64,000 nt of DNA, taken from contig OZ020309.1 of assembly GCA_963971305.1 (NCBI GenBank), positions 13,633,001-13,697,000 of the forward strand, given 5' to 3'. Below, in pieces: positions 29,499-41,636 of this stretch. This stretch comes from Arcuatula senhousia. Lineage: Eukaryota > Mollusca > Bivalvia > Mytilida > Mytilidae. The notes under the pieces were generated by a model. It saw nothing but the letters and a program-made list of their open reading frames with translations, had not been told where the DNA came from and made no database searches. The translations under genes were made by a program, and so were the position numbers. Position 1 is the first letter of the stretch. Each line of letters opens with the position of its first letter.

Positions 29499-31910
29499 AT
29501 AAAATAAAAAGCTTCCCCGAGCGCAGCATGATACGACTGCAACATGAACCCTGCATGTTTTAGGTCCAATATGGATTGTCAATTGCTTTGGTAACATGCA
29601 GCCCATGGTGGACTGACAAAGTTTTTTTGACATATGCAGCCTTTGATGGACTTTCCAACCACATTTCCCAAAGAATTTATTTTTTATACAACCGCAAATA
29701 AAAAGCTTCGCCGAGCGCAGCATGATATGCCCGCAACATGTTGAACCCTGTACATTTTAGGCCCAATATGGATAGTCTATTGCTCTGGACACATGCAGCC
29801 CATGGTGGACTGACAAAGGTTTTTGACACATGCTTCTCTGGTGGACTTTCAACCCAGGGGGTAAAAATATAAATTTTCAATTTTGTATTCTGCTCTTGAA
29901 AAGAATAATGTTTGTGAAAAAAATTAAAAATCGAACCAGAAAGTTTTTAAAATTATGATTACGACCCCTTAGGTAATGAGCGAAAAAAAAGTGGGGGTCG
30001 CAAAAATTAATTCTTAAATTTAGAATCGCTACTTGGCAGGGATGAACTTGTAAAAAAAAATTTTACCGGACCAGAAATAAAAAAGTTTTGGTCCCTAATA
30101 ACATGACAGTAAAAAAAAGAGGACACAAAAATATATCTGTTACTTGACAAGAATACACTTGCAAAAAAATTGTCAAAATCGGACAAGAATTAAAAATAAA
30201 GAAAGAATGTGTCCATGGGACACGGATGCCCCCGCTGGCCTCAAATAAAAAGTTGAAGTCCGACAGGTCTGAAAGTCGCTTAGGACGCATAGTTTATCAT
30301 ACTTAACCATCCTACCAAGTTTCAAATCATTCCCATGTACGGTTTCTGAGAAAAGCTTGACGGAAATTTTCATGTCGAATTTGGTATCGGTCCAGCCCCA
30401 AACAGAAAGTAGATGTCCGACAGGTCTAAAATTGGCTTAGGACGTATAGTTTGTCATACTGAACCATCCTACCAAGTTTCAAGTTATTCCCATGTACAGT
30501 TTCTGAGAAAAGCTTGACGGAAATTTTCATGTTGATTTTGGTATCGATCCAGCCCCAAACAGGAAGTAGATGTCCGACAGGTCTAAAATTCGCTTAGGAC
30601 ATATTGTTTGTAATACTGAACCATCCTACCAAGTTTCAAGTCATTCCCATTTACGGTTTCTGAGAAAAGCTTGACGGAAATTCGTTAGGACGGATGTACG
30701 TACGGACAGACATGAGTAAAACTTAATGCCCCCCCGACATGTTATCACGGAGGCATAAAAATTCAATTTCGGCCCCTTTTGGCCCCTTATTATGTAACAG
30801 GTGAAAGACGGGTGGGGTTGCAAAAAAAATTTCTCAAATTTGGATTCACTACTTGACAAAAATAAACTTGCAAAAAAAAATTTCAAAAACAAACCAGAAA
30901 TAAAAAAGTTTTGATTATGGCCCCTTTTGGCCCCTAATTACAAAACAAGTGAAAAAGAGGATGGTCACAAAAAGTAATTCTCAAATTTGGATTCGCTACC
31001 TGACAAGAATAAACTTGCAAAAAAAAATTTCAAAATCGGACCACAAATAAAAAAGTTTCGATTTTGGCCCCATTTGGCCCCTAATTACGTAATAGGGGAA
31101 AAAGGGGGGGTCGCAAAAATTAATTCTAAATTGTGTAAATGAGCTGAACATTTAAGCAAACAACAGCTTCTCTCTACCTGCTATAGCAAAAACATGAAAA
31201 AACATTATTTTAGGGGCTGTAGCCCCTATAAGGGGTCATTTGACAACTTTGACCCTATGGAAACTTTTGTAGAGCTAAATGAGCTAAACAATTAAGCAAG
31301 TAACGGCTTTTTGCTATCTGCAATAGTTTTCATACTATAGGGCAAAAGCATGAAAAAATGCTATTTTTCACCTATAAGGCGTCATCTGACAACTTCGACC
31401 AAATGGAGACTTTTGTAGAACTTTTGATCCTGAAGCAGCAGGGTGGCATCAGATTTCATCTATCTCTTATACTTTTTGAATTACTAGCCAAAAACAGTAG
31501 TCTGACCCCCATGGTCTATTTTTAGCCATGGCGGCCATTTTTTTTGACGAATCATAAATCAAACAAAACTTAAGTGCAGGACACCCTGATGATCAATCAT
31601 ACCAAGTTTTATTGAATTCTGTTCAGTAGTTTCAGAGGAGAAGATTTTTGAAAAAGTTTTTGTAAGAACAAACAAAAAAGTTGCAATTTGGCCCCTTTTG
31701 GCCCTTATTTCTAAACGAAAAAAGGGGGACTCCAAAAATCAATCCCATCCATCCTTTAATGGTAAGAAATATTATTGTCAAATTTCATTGCATTTGGATA
31801 ACTAGAACTAAAGTTATCGTGTATACACTAAAGTTAACAGACAATGACGACGACGACGACGACGACAGCATCATACCATTATACGTCCGCATTTTTTTTG
31901 CGGTCGTATA
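29499..31910 (+). mobile_element. Helitron-like family 4 copies (GCGCAGCATGATA type)
   Basis: Two 5' ends lie in tandem at about 29499 and 29698 (ATAAAAAGCTTCGCCGAGCG, CAGCATGATA). The 3' end is at about 31880-31910 (CGTCCGC-A-T-run-GCGGTCGTATA), preceded by a (GAC)n tract. The 5' motif TACGACYGCA is complementary to the 3' hairpin arm TGCGGTCGTA. The interior repeats GGCCCCTTTTGGCCCCTAAT, and it is interrupted by family 3 (30196-30756) and family-1 tandem units (about 31133-31640). Confidence 0.6.
30196..30756 (+). mobile_element. Helitron-like family 3 copy (GGGGGCATA type)
   Basis: Starts ATAAAGAAAGAATGTGTCCA with subterminal GATGCCCCCGCTGG. It carries three tandem units of about 130-170 bp (GTAGATGTCCGACAGGTC ... 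GAGAAAAGCTTGACGGAAAT) and ends ACATGTTATCACGGAGGCATA. A shorter relative of the copy at 47406-48492. Confidence 0.7.
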
Positions 31911-33485
31911 AAAAACGGGTTGCAATTATCAATCCTCTATTTTGGATTGACTACTTGACAAGACTTACAATGTAACAAGCAAAAAAAATTTCAAAATTGG
32001 ACCACAAAAAAAAAGTTGCAATTTCCCCCCTAATGGGCCCCTAATTTCTCAAATAAAAACCAAGACCCCCTAAAATCAAAACCACATATGGATTAATGGT
32101 TAAGCATATCATTGTCATATTTCATAGCAATTGGCTGACCAGAATTAAAGATGATAAAATTTGAATTTTTAACCCTTATTTTGCCCTTAAAACGAAAAGA
32201 GGGGGAACCCTAAAAATCATTCCATTCATTCTTTTATGGTATGAAACATTATTGTAAAATTTCACAGCATTTGGTAATCCAAAATAAAAGATATTGTGGG
32301 AACAAACAAAAAAGTAGCATTTTTTGCCCTTTTTTGGTCCCATAATTTTTCAACGAAAAAAAGGGGGCTTTCAAAATCAATCCCATCCATCCTCTTATGG
32401 TATGTAACATCATTGTCAAATTTCATAAAAATCGGATAACTAGAACTCAAGTTAAAGTGGGAACACTAAAGTTAACAGACAATCAGAAGACCCCGACGAC
32501 AGCATCACACCATTATACATCCGAAACTTTTTTGCAGTTGTATAAAAAGTTGATTTTTTGGGTGTGGCCCCTTTTGACCCTTGTAGCAATGTAACAGTGC
32601 AAGATACTTCAAAACTGTTGTTACATTCTTGTGACAGAATTTATTGAGGAATACAATGAACAAGACTGACCCTGCGTTTCATGGCAAAACCTTGAACCCT
32701 GTATGTTCTAGGCCCAATATGAACAATAAACACTTTTTGACACTTGCATCCTAGTGTGGACTGACAAAGCATATTTGTCACATGCAACCCAATTTATAGA
32801 TTGACAATGAATATTTAGAAATAAAAATATTTATTATCCTTATATCTAACAGTTAGACAATATTATAAGCTAAGCCGAGCACAGCATGATACCAACACAA
32901 CAGGTTGAACCCTGTACATTGGACGCCCAATATGAAAAGTCAATTGCTTTGGTCACATGCAGCCCTTGGTGGACTTTGAAATGCATATTAGACACATATA
33001 TCAACATTTAATAGAAAATTTATTTACCAGTATATATAAATTGATGTTTTTGATCCTTTGACCCCTAATTTCTTTTTTTTTTCTAAAATGGTAAGAGACA
33101 CAAACCCTAAATGCAATAAGAAGCTTCCTTTGGTGGATATAATCATTATATTAAAAACTTCAAAACAATTGGCTGGCCCATTACAACTAATTCTTTTGTG
33201 GAAAACTATTTTCCTCAACAAACTCTTGAAAATGACATTTTCGGCCCCTTCAACCCCTTATTTCTCAAAAACGGTAAGAGGTATTGCAAATCTGATTGGA
33301 AGATGCAGGCAGGGATTTTCACAAGGAATGTAATGAAAAATAGATTTTAAAAATCGGACCAAAAATTAAAAAGTTGATTTTTTTGGCGGGATCCTATCTT
33401 TGGCCCCCTCTATTAATGTAACGGTGCAGTATATATCAAAACCAATGACACATTTAGTTGACAGAATTAAATGATGAATTCAATA
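31911..33485 (+). mobile_element. Eroded family-4-type repeats
   Basis: Repeated blocks contain TTTTGGCCCCTAATTTCTAA, CATTGTCAAATTTCA and GTTAACAGACAAT. A 3'-end-like CCGAAACTTTTTTGCAGTTG occurs at about 32521, and a family-4 5' end (GCCGAGCACAGCATGATACC) at about 32874. Copies overlap and are truncated. No genes are seen. Confidence 0.5.
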
Positions 33486-34510
33486 ACAAGAGGCTCCCAG
33501 GAGCCTGAATCGCTCACCTGGTCTCATTGTCAACCCTATGAATACTTTTGTAGAGCTAAATGAGCTGAACATTTAAGCAAGCAACAGCTTTTCTCTATCT
33601 GCAATAGTTTTCATTCTATAGGCCAAAAAACATTATTTTTCACCTTTAAGGGGCTGAAACCCCTATAAGGGGTCATCTGACAACTTTGATCCTATGGAGA
33701 CTTTTGTGGAGCTATATAAGCTGAACATTTAAGCAAGCAACAGCTTTCCTCTATCTGCAATAGTTTTCATTCTATAGGCCAAAAACACCATTTTTTGCCT
33801 TTAAGGGGCTGAAACCCCTATAAGGGGTCATCTGACAACTTCAACCCTATGGGGAATTTTGTAGAGCTATATAAGCTGAACATTTAAGCAAGCAACAGCT
33901 TTCCTCTATCTGCAATAGATTTCATTCTATAGGCCAAAAACACTATTTTTCGCCTTTAAGGGGCTGAAACCCCTATAAGGGGTCATCTGACAACTTCGAC
34001 CCTATGGAGAATTTTGTAGGGCTAAATGAGCTGAACATTTAAGCAAGCAACAGCTTTTCTCTATCTGTCATAGTTTTCATTCTATAAGCCAAAAACATGA
34101 AAAAATGCTATTTTTCACCTTTAAGGGGCCGTAACTCCTATAAGGGGTCATCTGACAACTTCGACTCTATGAGAACTTTTGTAGAGCTTTTGATGCTGAA
34201 GCAGTAGCGTGGCATCAGATTTCATCTTTCTCTTATACTTTTTGATTTACAAGCCAAAAACAGTAGTCTGACCCCCCTGGTCTATTTTTAGTAACGGTGG
34301 CCATGTTGTTTGGACGGCGGTCACCATTTGTGCAATCTTGGTAGAGGACATCCCAGAGATGAAGTGTGCAAAGTTTCAAAGCAATCCCTTCAGTGGTTTC
34401 GGAGGAGAAGATTTTTAAAGAAAAGTTAACGACGACGACGACGACGGACGACGACGACGGACGCCAAGTGATGGCAATAGCTCACATGGACCTTCGGTCC
34501 AGGTGAGCTA
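33486..34510 (+). mobile_element. HINE family 1, complete copy (1,025 bp)
   Basis: 5' end ACAAGAGGCTCCCAGGAGCC; four tandem units of about 165 bp; a 3' section (AGTAGTCTGACCCCCCTGG); a (GAC)n tract at about 34430-34460; then CGCCAAGTGATGGCAATAGC and the hairpin TGGACC-TTC-GGTCCA inside TAGCTCAC...GTGAGCTA. Joining 33485 to 34511 restores GAATTCAAT plus seven A, as in the related uninterrupted sequence at 56033-56047. Confidence 0.85.
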
Positions 34511-36272
34511 AAAAAAGGATTTTCAACAAACAATTTTTATCTAAAAACACATTTTTCCAAAAAAAAATCAACCTTTTTCTACTTTCTAAATAGGGTTTCC
34601 AATACAGGAATTGCATGACAAGAAAGCCGAAAGACTACTATTAATTTGCTTAAATCTTGTCATCTTTTCTATACAGACACTATCTATGAGTTATATAGGA
34701 TATTTGACAAATCTAAATTGCATATATATATATATATTGTTAAACACATCAAGATCTACCGGTACAAAAATGTAATAGGGTCAATGTTGTGAGACCCTTC
34801 TTTTGAGGAGTTATTCCTCTTAGAACGTCAAAATTTACTGATTCCATAGCATTTCCTCATTAATACATTGAAAACTCCTGTAACACCTAAAGTCCAATTT
34901 GAATCAATCTAAGTATAGTTGTTTATTAACATTAGATGTGGGGATTATTTGATTGGTTGTAAAACATGGACGGTGTGGCTTAAAATAGAAGATAAACGGT
35001 ATATCAGTTTTTTGCTAACAACTCAACAAGAGTTAACACTAAAGTATGTCTCGACTGCCAGCACCATCAGAAACAATTTTTCTTTCTTACTTCCACTATA
35101 TTTTGAATTTACATGGATTTTCAGTTTCTGAGATCAAAAGATGTTTATTGAACTTAAACATTGCAAATATATGCAATAAAAATAATCAAAGTCACTCAAC
35201 CGGAAAATCAAGGTCAAGGTCAAAAGATGGGGATGCAACTGTGCTAAGCTACTACTGGGGCATATGTATACCAAGTTTCATCAACCTAGGACCTATAGTT
35301 CTTGAGATATGGAGGTGCTCGCAAAACTTTTCCATTGCTATTATATGTATTGAAAATTGTCAAAGTCACTCAACCAAAAAATCAAGGTCAAGGTCAAAAG
35401 ATGGGGATGCAACTGTGCTAAGCTACTACTAGGGCATATGCATACCAAGTTTCATCAACCTAGGACCTATAGTTCTTGAGATATGGAGGTGCTCGCAAAA
35501 CTTTTCCATTGCTATTATATGTATTGAAAATTGTCAAAGTCACTCAACCGGAAAATCAAGGTCAAGGTCAAAAGATGGGGATGCAACTGAGCTAAGCTAC
35601 TACTGGGGCATATGCATACCAAGTTTCATCAACCTAGGACCTATAGTTCTTGAGATATGGAGGTGCTCGCAAAACTTTTTCATTGCTATTATATGTATTG
35701 AAAATTGTCAAAGTCATTCAACCGGAAAATCAAGGTCAAGGTCAAAAGATGGGGATGCAACTGTGCTAAGCTACTACTGGGGCATATTCATACCAAGTTT
35801 CATCAACCCAGGACCTATAGTTCTTGAGATATGGAGGTGCTCATAAAACTTTTCCAAAAAGTTAACGCCGCCGTCGCCGCCGCCATCGCCGGTAAAGTAA
35901 CACCTATGTCCCGCTCTGCTTCGCAGGCGAGACAAAAACGGTCATAGATATCAAAATTCTGAAAAGGATCCAACAACTTTTTTGCAAAGTTTTGCACTTT
36001 TATTCTCACTATCTTGAAAAGTATAAAAGATATCAAGAAAACAAACTGCATATTGCTGAGCACACCAAGAGCTACAAGATATGTAACATTGGGTCAAAGT
36101 TCTAGGACCATTCATTTTAGAAGTTGTTTCCTTTAGAATTTCAAAAGAGGAAAATAATAAAAGCTTTCAATTGCTCAAATATTCAGGCAATTGAACCAGA
36201 CACTTTACCGCATTTAGTTAAACTATGTTGTCAGATAACCTTTTCTTTACCTTATGACACTTTCAATGTCAA
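34511..36272 (-). mobile_element. Family-1 core sequence in reverse orientation
   Basis: On the minus strand this reads as the 480-bp-unit core (GACGTTCTAAG...GGAATAACTCC, TAGATCTTGATGTGTTTAAC, ATATCTATGACCGTTTTTGA). It is one of the few minus-oriented family-1 sequences in the window. It is interrupted by a family-2 element at 35026-35934. The ends are eroded. Confidence 0.6.
35026..35934 (+). mobile_element. Helitron-like family 2, complete copy (909 bp)
   Basis: 5' end ACAAGAGTTAACACTAAAGT with subterminal TGTCTCGACTGCC; four units of about 173 bp (GTCACTCAACCGGAAAATCA ... TTCTTGAGATATGGAGGTGC); a GCCGCCGTCGCC tract; 3' end TGCTTCGCAGGCGAGACA. Removal restores AACTCA plus AAAACGG of the host repeat exactly. 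Confidence 0.8.
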
Positions 36273-37779
36273 ACTAGAGGCTCCCAGGAGCCTGAATCGC
36301 TCACCTGATCTCTTATGCCAAAGTTTGAATAAATTTCACAAACTTTCAAGTATACAAAGTTGCAAAACAATCCTTTCAGTTGTTCCAGAGAAGATTTTTG
36401 GAAATCAGTTTAAATTAATAGAAAAAAACAGTTAAAGGGCAATAACTGCTTTAAGGACCTTTTCATGCTGAACAAGAAGAGTTGCTTCGGATTTTCTCTA
36501 TCTCTTATACTTTTCGAGTTATACCCCAAAAACAATGGTCTGACCCCCCTGTTCTATTTTTAGCAATGGCGGCCATGTTGGTTGGTCGACATGTATATAA
36601 TTCACAAACTTGGTAGATTCATCCTAAAGATCAAGTGTACCAAGTTTCAAAGTAATGCCTTCAGTGGTTTCAGAGAAGAAGATTTTTGAAAATCAGTTAA
36701 AATTAATGGGAAAAAACAGTTAAAGGGGATTAACTCTTAAATGGCTGATCTGACAATTTTGACCCTGAAATCATTTTTGTCAATCTGAATGAGCTTAACA
36801 ATTTTGCAATGCTAACTTTTCCTCTAGCTCTAATGGTTTTCAAGATATTGTCCAAAAACTGCAAAATTGGTCAATTTTGATGATTAAAGGGCAATAACTC
36901 CTACAAGGAGTTGTTTCATAATTTTGACTCAATGGAGAGATTTGTAGAGCTTTTGATGCTGAACAAGACAGGTTGCTTCAGATTTTCTCTATCTCTTATA
37001 CTTTTTGAGTTATAAGCCAAAAACAATGGTCTGATCCGCCTGTTCTATTTTTAGCAACGGCAGCCATGTTGGTTGGTCGACGTGTATATAATTCACAAAC
37101 TTGGTAGAGGACATCCTTAAGATCAAGTATATCAAGTATCAATGCAATCCCTTCGGTGGTTTCAGAGAAGAAGATTATTGAAAATCAGTGTAAATTTATG
37201 GAAAAACAGCTAAAGGGGAATAACTCTTAAATGGCTGATCTGACAATTTTGACCCTGAAATCATTTTTGTCAATCTGAATGAGCTTAACAATTTTGCAAT
37301 GCTAACTTTTCCTCTAGCTCTAATGGTTTTCAAGATATTGTCCAAAAACTGCAAAAATTGTCAATTTTGATGATTAAAGGGAAATAACTCCTATAAGGAG
37401 TCGTTTCACAACTTTGACTCAATGGAGAGATTTGTAGAGCTTTTGATGCTGAACAAGGAAGGTTGCTTCAGATTTTTTCTATCTCTTATACTTTTCGAGT
37501 TATAAGCCAAAAACATTGGTCTGACCCCCCCTGTTCTATTTTTAGCAACGGCGGCCATGTTGGTTTGTCAACATTTATATAATTCACAAACTTGGTAGAG
37601 GACATCCTAAAGATCAAGTATACCAAGTTTCAATGCAATCCCTTCAGTGGTTTCAGAGAAGAAGATCTTTGAAGAAAAGTTAACGGACGACGGACGGGCA
37701 GACGACGGACGGACGGACGACAGACGCTTAACGATGACAATAGCTCACCTGACCCTTTTTTTTCGGGTCAGGTGAGCTA
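36273..37779 (+). mobile_element. HINE family 1, GGTTGGTCGAC sub-type
   Basis: The 5' end is slightly changed (ACTAGAGGCTCCCAGGAGCC). It has three long units with CAATGGCGGCCATGTTGGTT, ATATAATTCACAAACTTGG and AATCCCTTCAGTGGTTTC; then a (GGAC)n tract and a long terminal hairpin CTCACCTGACCC...GGGTCAGGTGAG ending GAGCTA. A reversed 5'-end-like fragment (CAGGCTCCTGTAGGCCTCTT) follows at about 37835-37858. Confidence 0.75.
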
Positions 37780-38507
37780 ATAATTTTCTCCTAATAGCCT
37801 AAAAGTTAGACATTTAAGACAGGTCAGCTATTCAGGCTCCTGTAGGCCTCTTGTTTTAATGTTTTGTTTGTTAATGTAGGTTGTAATTCCGCATCTCATT
37901 ATCGACTATTCAGTAACTTTTCTATTTAAGAAGTTTGATATCAAAAGATATTCATCAGGATATGAGCATATAGCAAGTGTGGCCACTAAAAGAATGTCTC
38001 AGCCGCTGGCACCATCACCAAAATCAACCACCTAAACTTTCATTTCAAATATAAACACAAAAAGTGTCTGTATACCCAATATCAGATGCCTAGCTATTAT
38101 ACTTTTAAAACAATTCATTGTCCACAAAACTCTTACAAAAAAGTTTTTGGCCTGGAAAAGACCTAAGTTCACAGAGTTACTGGAGCATGAAAATGGGGTC
38201 AGGGTCACAAGGCATGGTGACAGTTGCATATCCAGCGCTCCGCAGATAGCCCTGCCTTTTTTTATGGGGCAGGACCCACTTGCTTAAATATCTGTAGCGA
38301 TTCAACTGTTTTTCTGGCATAGCTACATTTATACATCAAGTGGTTCATAAATAAACAAACTTTGAGAAAAAGGGGTCATTATGTATAAAAAAAGAAATTT
38401 TGCATTACACTGTTGCCATGGAAACAGCAATTTGCTACAAAAAACAGTGTCAACAGACCTTTTTTGCATGAAATTTGAACACTGTTCTTCCCAAAATACC
38501 GTACAAC

Positions 38508-38690
38508 AGGTTATTTTCGGGGTGGTTAAATTTTTGCGGGTTGAGGGAAACCGCGAAAATAAATCCCAAAAAATTCTCTATGTAATGCAAATCATCACAG
38601 GCAGCGAAAATAAAACCCACAACAATTTTCCACATACCTTATGACACAAAAACCGCGAAAATTTACCCCTGCGAAAATAACCCGCAATAC
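38508..38690. repeat. CGCGAAAATAA-motif repeat
   Basis: Repeated CCGCGAAAATAAA, GCGAAAATAAAACCC and CCGCGAAAATTTACCCC occur in a region of about 180 bp, with an opposite-sense copy (ATTTTTGCGGGTT) near 38530. This resembles the ends of a small DNA transposon; no boundaries are assigned. Confidence 0.45.
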
Positions 38691-38789
38691 AATATGTTGA
38701 CATTTTATTTCTGTTTCCTGTAGAGCAGATGTTTAATTTTGAGAAAATAGCCTCAACCTGGGTCATCACCGTTTTGATTTTGTGCTATG

Positions 38790-40475
38790 TTAAGCCCCAG
38801 TCACACTGTCATGAATTGGCTGCCCCGTTTTACTACGTTTTAAAACATCAGGTTTAAGTGTAATTTATTGTCAAAATTTTCATTTCCACGTATGACAAGG
38901 TATATGCTACGTTTTACAAGGTTTCCCCACGTTTTACAAGGTTTCCCCACGTTTTACTAGGTATGGCCAGTTTAAACATCAGCCGTTTCGTAAGGTTTTA
39001 CTACGTTTGCTACGTATGTGGTACTTTTCGTCAGGTTTTAAAAGGTATTTGGTACATTTTAGTACATATTGATGTGGTTTTGCTAGGTATGTACTACGTT
39101 TTACTACGTATTACCATGTGCTACTACGCTGTAATGAATTATCCCCGAAAACTGCGTTATTTTCTCAAAAGTAAAATTATATTTACCAGGAAGAGGTAGT
39201 TATTGACTTGAGGAGAAAAGTAAATTGTGATTTCATTCATATTTTAGTACATTTATTATATCTTCGCTCCAGACTTATGATCACTAATGGCATATTGTAT
39301 TACCATTGTCCGTCCCTCGTCTGTCTGTGAAATAAAATTCCTATCACCATTGTCTAACTATATGTCGTAGAGGTTTGATATTTCGCCTTTAATCTTATCA
39401 TATGGTATAATAGGGTGTATTGCTATTTTATACTCCACGGTCATCCACTTTCTGTTAACCAAATACTGAGGTTTTGAAGCGGGATATCACAAGTGAGCAC
39501 TAGCTCACAAAATACTTGTTACAAATAGTTTATATTTAACTGCTTTAGGACTTTCACAAAGTACTATTTCAGTGTTTTCCTCATTCCCCTTTTCTTAGAG
39601 AAAAGAATCACCATTTAATTTTATTCCATAAATAATTGGCTACAGAAAAACTGACAAATCGCTGAGATGAGGAAAAGTGCAAGAGATAGGCCAACTGCTA
39701 GTGCCTTTCTGAACCTTGTGTCTTTCTTCTTAAGCCCTGGTGTCATTCTAACTACATTCTCTTGAAACATAGCTAGTTCAAATCGCAATAAGATTCTGAA
39801 GGAAAGAATATATCCTCACGTCCCAGTTCCTCTAAAATTGTTCCTACATGCGAAAGTAGGATCTCCTACTTTTCCAATGTCTCAACTAAATTAAACGCGT
39901 TTTTTCTAATCCTCTGGTAACACATATGCTCGTTCAGCAACATCCCGTTATTTACCAATTTCATATAACTTTTTTTCTTTTAATGTGATCTAAATGATGA
40001 TTTTGTACTAAACAAGGGTGCAAATATAGGCGAAATGAAAGAGTAAGCGTAGTTAAACGTGATGATACCTACTAAAACGTGATAAAATGTAACATTAAAC
40101 GTTAAATAAAGTACAAAAACCTCATAAAACTGTGTGAAACATAGTAAATACCTAGGAATACGTTGTAAAACCTGGTGGTTGGCATCCCCCTACGTTTTAC
40201 TAGGTTTTCGTTACGCTTTCACTAGGTTTTAACACGTTTTAACAATGTTTTATTACGTTCTACTACGCATCTTCTACGTTTATTTTTTTGGCCACGTTTC
40301 GCCAGGTTTGTGTTGTACAAACGATACAAACAGGGCACCCTATGTTTTCATCCAGGTATCTCTTCGTACGTACCAGGTTTCAACTACGAGTCGGTACGTT
40401 TCGTTACGTTTATAGCCGTTTACTACGTTTTGGTTATGTAGTAAAACGGCATGCCGAAACGTGACAGGGGCTTTA
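38790..40475. mobile_element. Inverted-repeat element with ACGTTTTACTAGGT arrays
   Basis: The left end TTAAGCCCCAGTCACACTGT and the right end (reverse complement TTAAAGCCCCTGTCACGTTT) form imperfect terminal inverted repeats of about 25 bp. Both flanks, about 350 bp each, are filled with diverged copies of ACGTTTTACTAGGT / TACTACGTTTTAC, as expected of subterminal transposase-binding repeats. The interior holds the remains of a minus-strand gene (39621-39975). Presumably a DNA transposon derivative; the superfamily is unknown. Confidence 0.55.
39621..39975 (-). pseudogene. Decayed protein gene of unknown family
   Basis: On the minus strand, one frame reads MKLVNNGMLLNEHMCYQRIR...NLVETLEK, a TAG, then EILLSHVGTILEELGRED. 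After a shift the next frame reads LRFELAMFQENVVRMTP, GLKKKDTRFRKALAVG and a hydrophobic segment LSLALFLISAICQFF, before TAA at 39621-39623. Codon-like continuity over about 110 residues, with one stop and one frameshift, suggests a former protein with a C-terminal membrane segment. TTTCCTTCAG at the shift point could instead be a splice acceptor, making the last part an exon. I do not recognise the family. Confidence 0.4.
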
Positions 40476-41217
40476 AGGGCCATAAAAAGTTTTTATTTTG
40501 AAGCATAAAAAATACACCATCCTAGTTTCCCTTTGCATCTGCCATGTTGTTTACATATAAAGCTAGCAACACTTTGGGGAAGTGCCAAATACCACATTTT
40601 TTCAAATAAAAATATATAATATAATATTAAGTTTACATAGCAACAGGTTTTGTTAAATTTTCTATATTTTCAACCTTAGCCAAATTTGGGAAACTAACAC
40701 CCATAGCCTGCATAAACCATTACCTAAACTAACTGTATACCCAATATCAGATGCCTCAGCTTTTATACTTTTCAAGCAATTTTATCGTCCACAAAAGTCT
40801 TACAAAAATGTTTAAGGCCTGAAAAAATGACCTAAGTTTACAGAGTCACTAGAGCGTGCAAATGGGGTCCGGGTCACACAACAGTTGCGTAGACCACAAC
40901 CTCAACTGTCTGTATACCAAATATCAGATGCCTAGCTATTATAATTTTCAAGCAATTCATTCCACAAAAGTCTTACAAAACAGTTTACGCTGCAGCCTCT
41001 GCCGCTCTATGTCTCACCTTCCACAACTATTCATCGCAGAAGAGACAAAAATTATACCCCTAACATCAACCAATGGTTAATTGATTGTGAAAATAAGAAC
41101 ATGTTGTGAGACGGGGGGGGGGGGGGGCACCAAGTCTTTTGGACATATTCTTGTTTTTAATTTGATAATTATTCATATTATTTCTTCTGGATAAGGTGGA
41201 ATAACTTTGTGTGTTAC

Positions 41218-41410
41218 CTCAGCCATAGGACTCCACAGTCTTACAACAGGATCAATTCCACTAGTAGCTAACAGACAATGGCTAGGATGAGGCTGTAAAC
41301 AGTTCACTATAGAGTCGTCTCCCTTTAATACCCGTACAATATTTGTTGTATGCTTCTCCCAAATAAAGAAGGACCCATCATCAGATCCTGCTACAATATA
41401 CTGGCCATTA
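41218..41410 (-). CDS. WDTC1: WDTC1 internal exon (last WD40 blades)
   Basis: This 193-nt exon has acceptor AG at 41411-41412 (TTCTTTCAG) and donor GTAACA at 41217-41212. The first T completes the split Ser codon from the exon at 58644-58812. It encodes NGQYIVAGSDDGSFFIWEKH, IVRVLKGDDSIVNCLQPHPS and CLLATSGIDPVVRLWSPMAE. These are the end of one WD40 repeat and all of the next (GSDDG...FIWE; LATSGID...VRLWSP), matching the C-terminal propeller of WDTC1, whose role is docking substrates to CUL4-DDB1. The exon ends in phase 0. Reading past the donor gives only a few codons before a stop, confirming that the intron starts here. Confidence 0.93.
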
Positions 41411-41512
41411 CTGAAAGAAGAAAATACAAACAAAACATAAGAAAGTTGCAATGGTTAACACATAGTCTGAAAACATATTCATTAAGAGTTAGACATTTTC
41501 AATCTTTGGGTA

Positions 41513-41560
41513 GAGCACCTCTGATGAGTCTTGAATAGATAAAATGCACATTAGGCATAG
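41513..41560 (+). ncRNA. Decayed hammerhead-ribozyme-like motif
   Basis: CTGATGA at 41521-41527 is followed by a stem-II candidate (GTCT-TGAAT-AGAT, one wobble), AAAA in place of the conserved GAAA, and a stem-III candidate ATGC-ACATTAG-GCAT closed by TA. Order and spacing fit a type I hammerhead. It lies about 110 bp upstream of a Penelope RT fragment on the same strand; Penelope-like elements are known to carry hammerheads. The GAAA-to-AAAA change would remove an essential G, and stem I is not evident, so it is probably inactive. Confidence 0.45.
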
Positions 41561-41636
41561 CAATATTTATTGTAAGAAACTTCTTTGTAATTTTTATTTA
41601 ATCACCATCCACATCATGTACACCGAATCCAACTGC

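Larger units (their letters stand above)
37973..41047 (+). mobile_element. Family-2 copy split by other elements
   Basis: The 5' piece (GCAAGTGTGGCCACTAAAAG) begins at about 37973. The 3' pieces with the ATCAGATGCCTAGCTATTAT and AAAAGTCTTACAAAA units resume at about 40735 and end at 41047 (TTCATCGCAGAAGAGACA). The middle holds unrelated sequence, including the 38790-40475 element. Both parts are eroded. Confidence 0.5.

Noticed and set aside
35046..35432. 128-codon plus-strand open frame
   Set aside because: It lies in family-2 tandem units and shows the same peptide twice; no gene-like conservation.
41173..41217. Extension of the WDTC1 exon to the in-frame stop at 41173
   Set aside because: The added residues do not match WDTC1, while a GTAACA donor after WSPMAE joins in phase with the conserved terminal exon at 26206.
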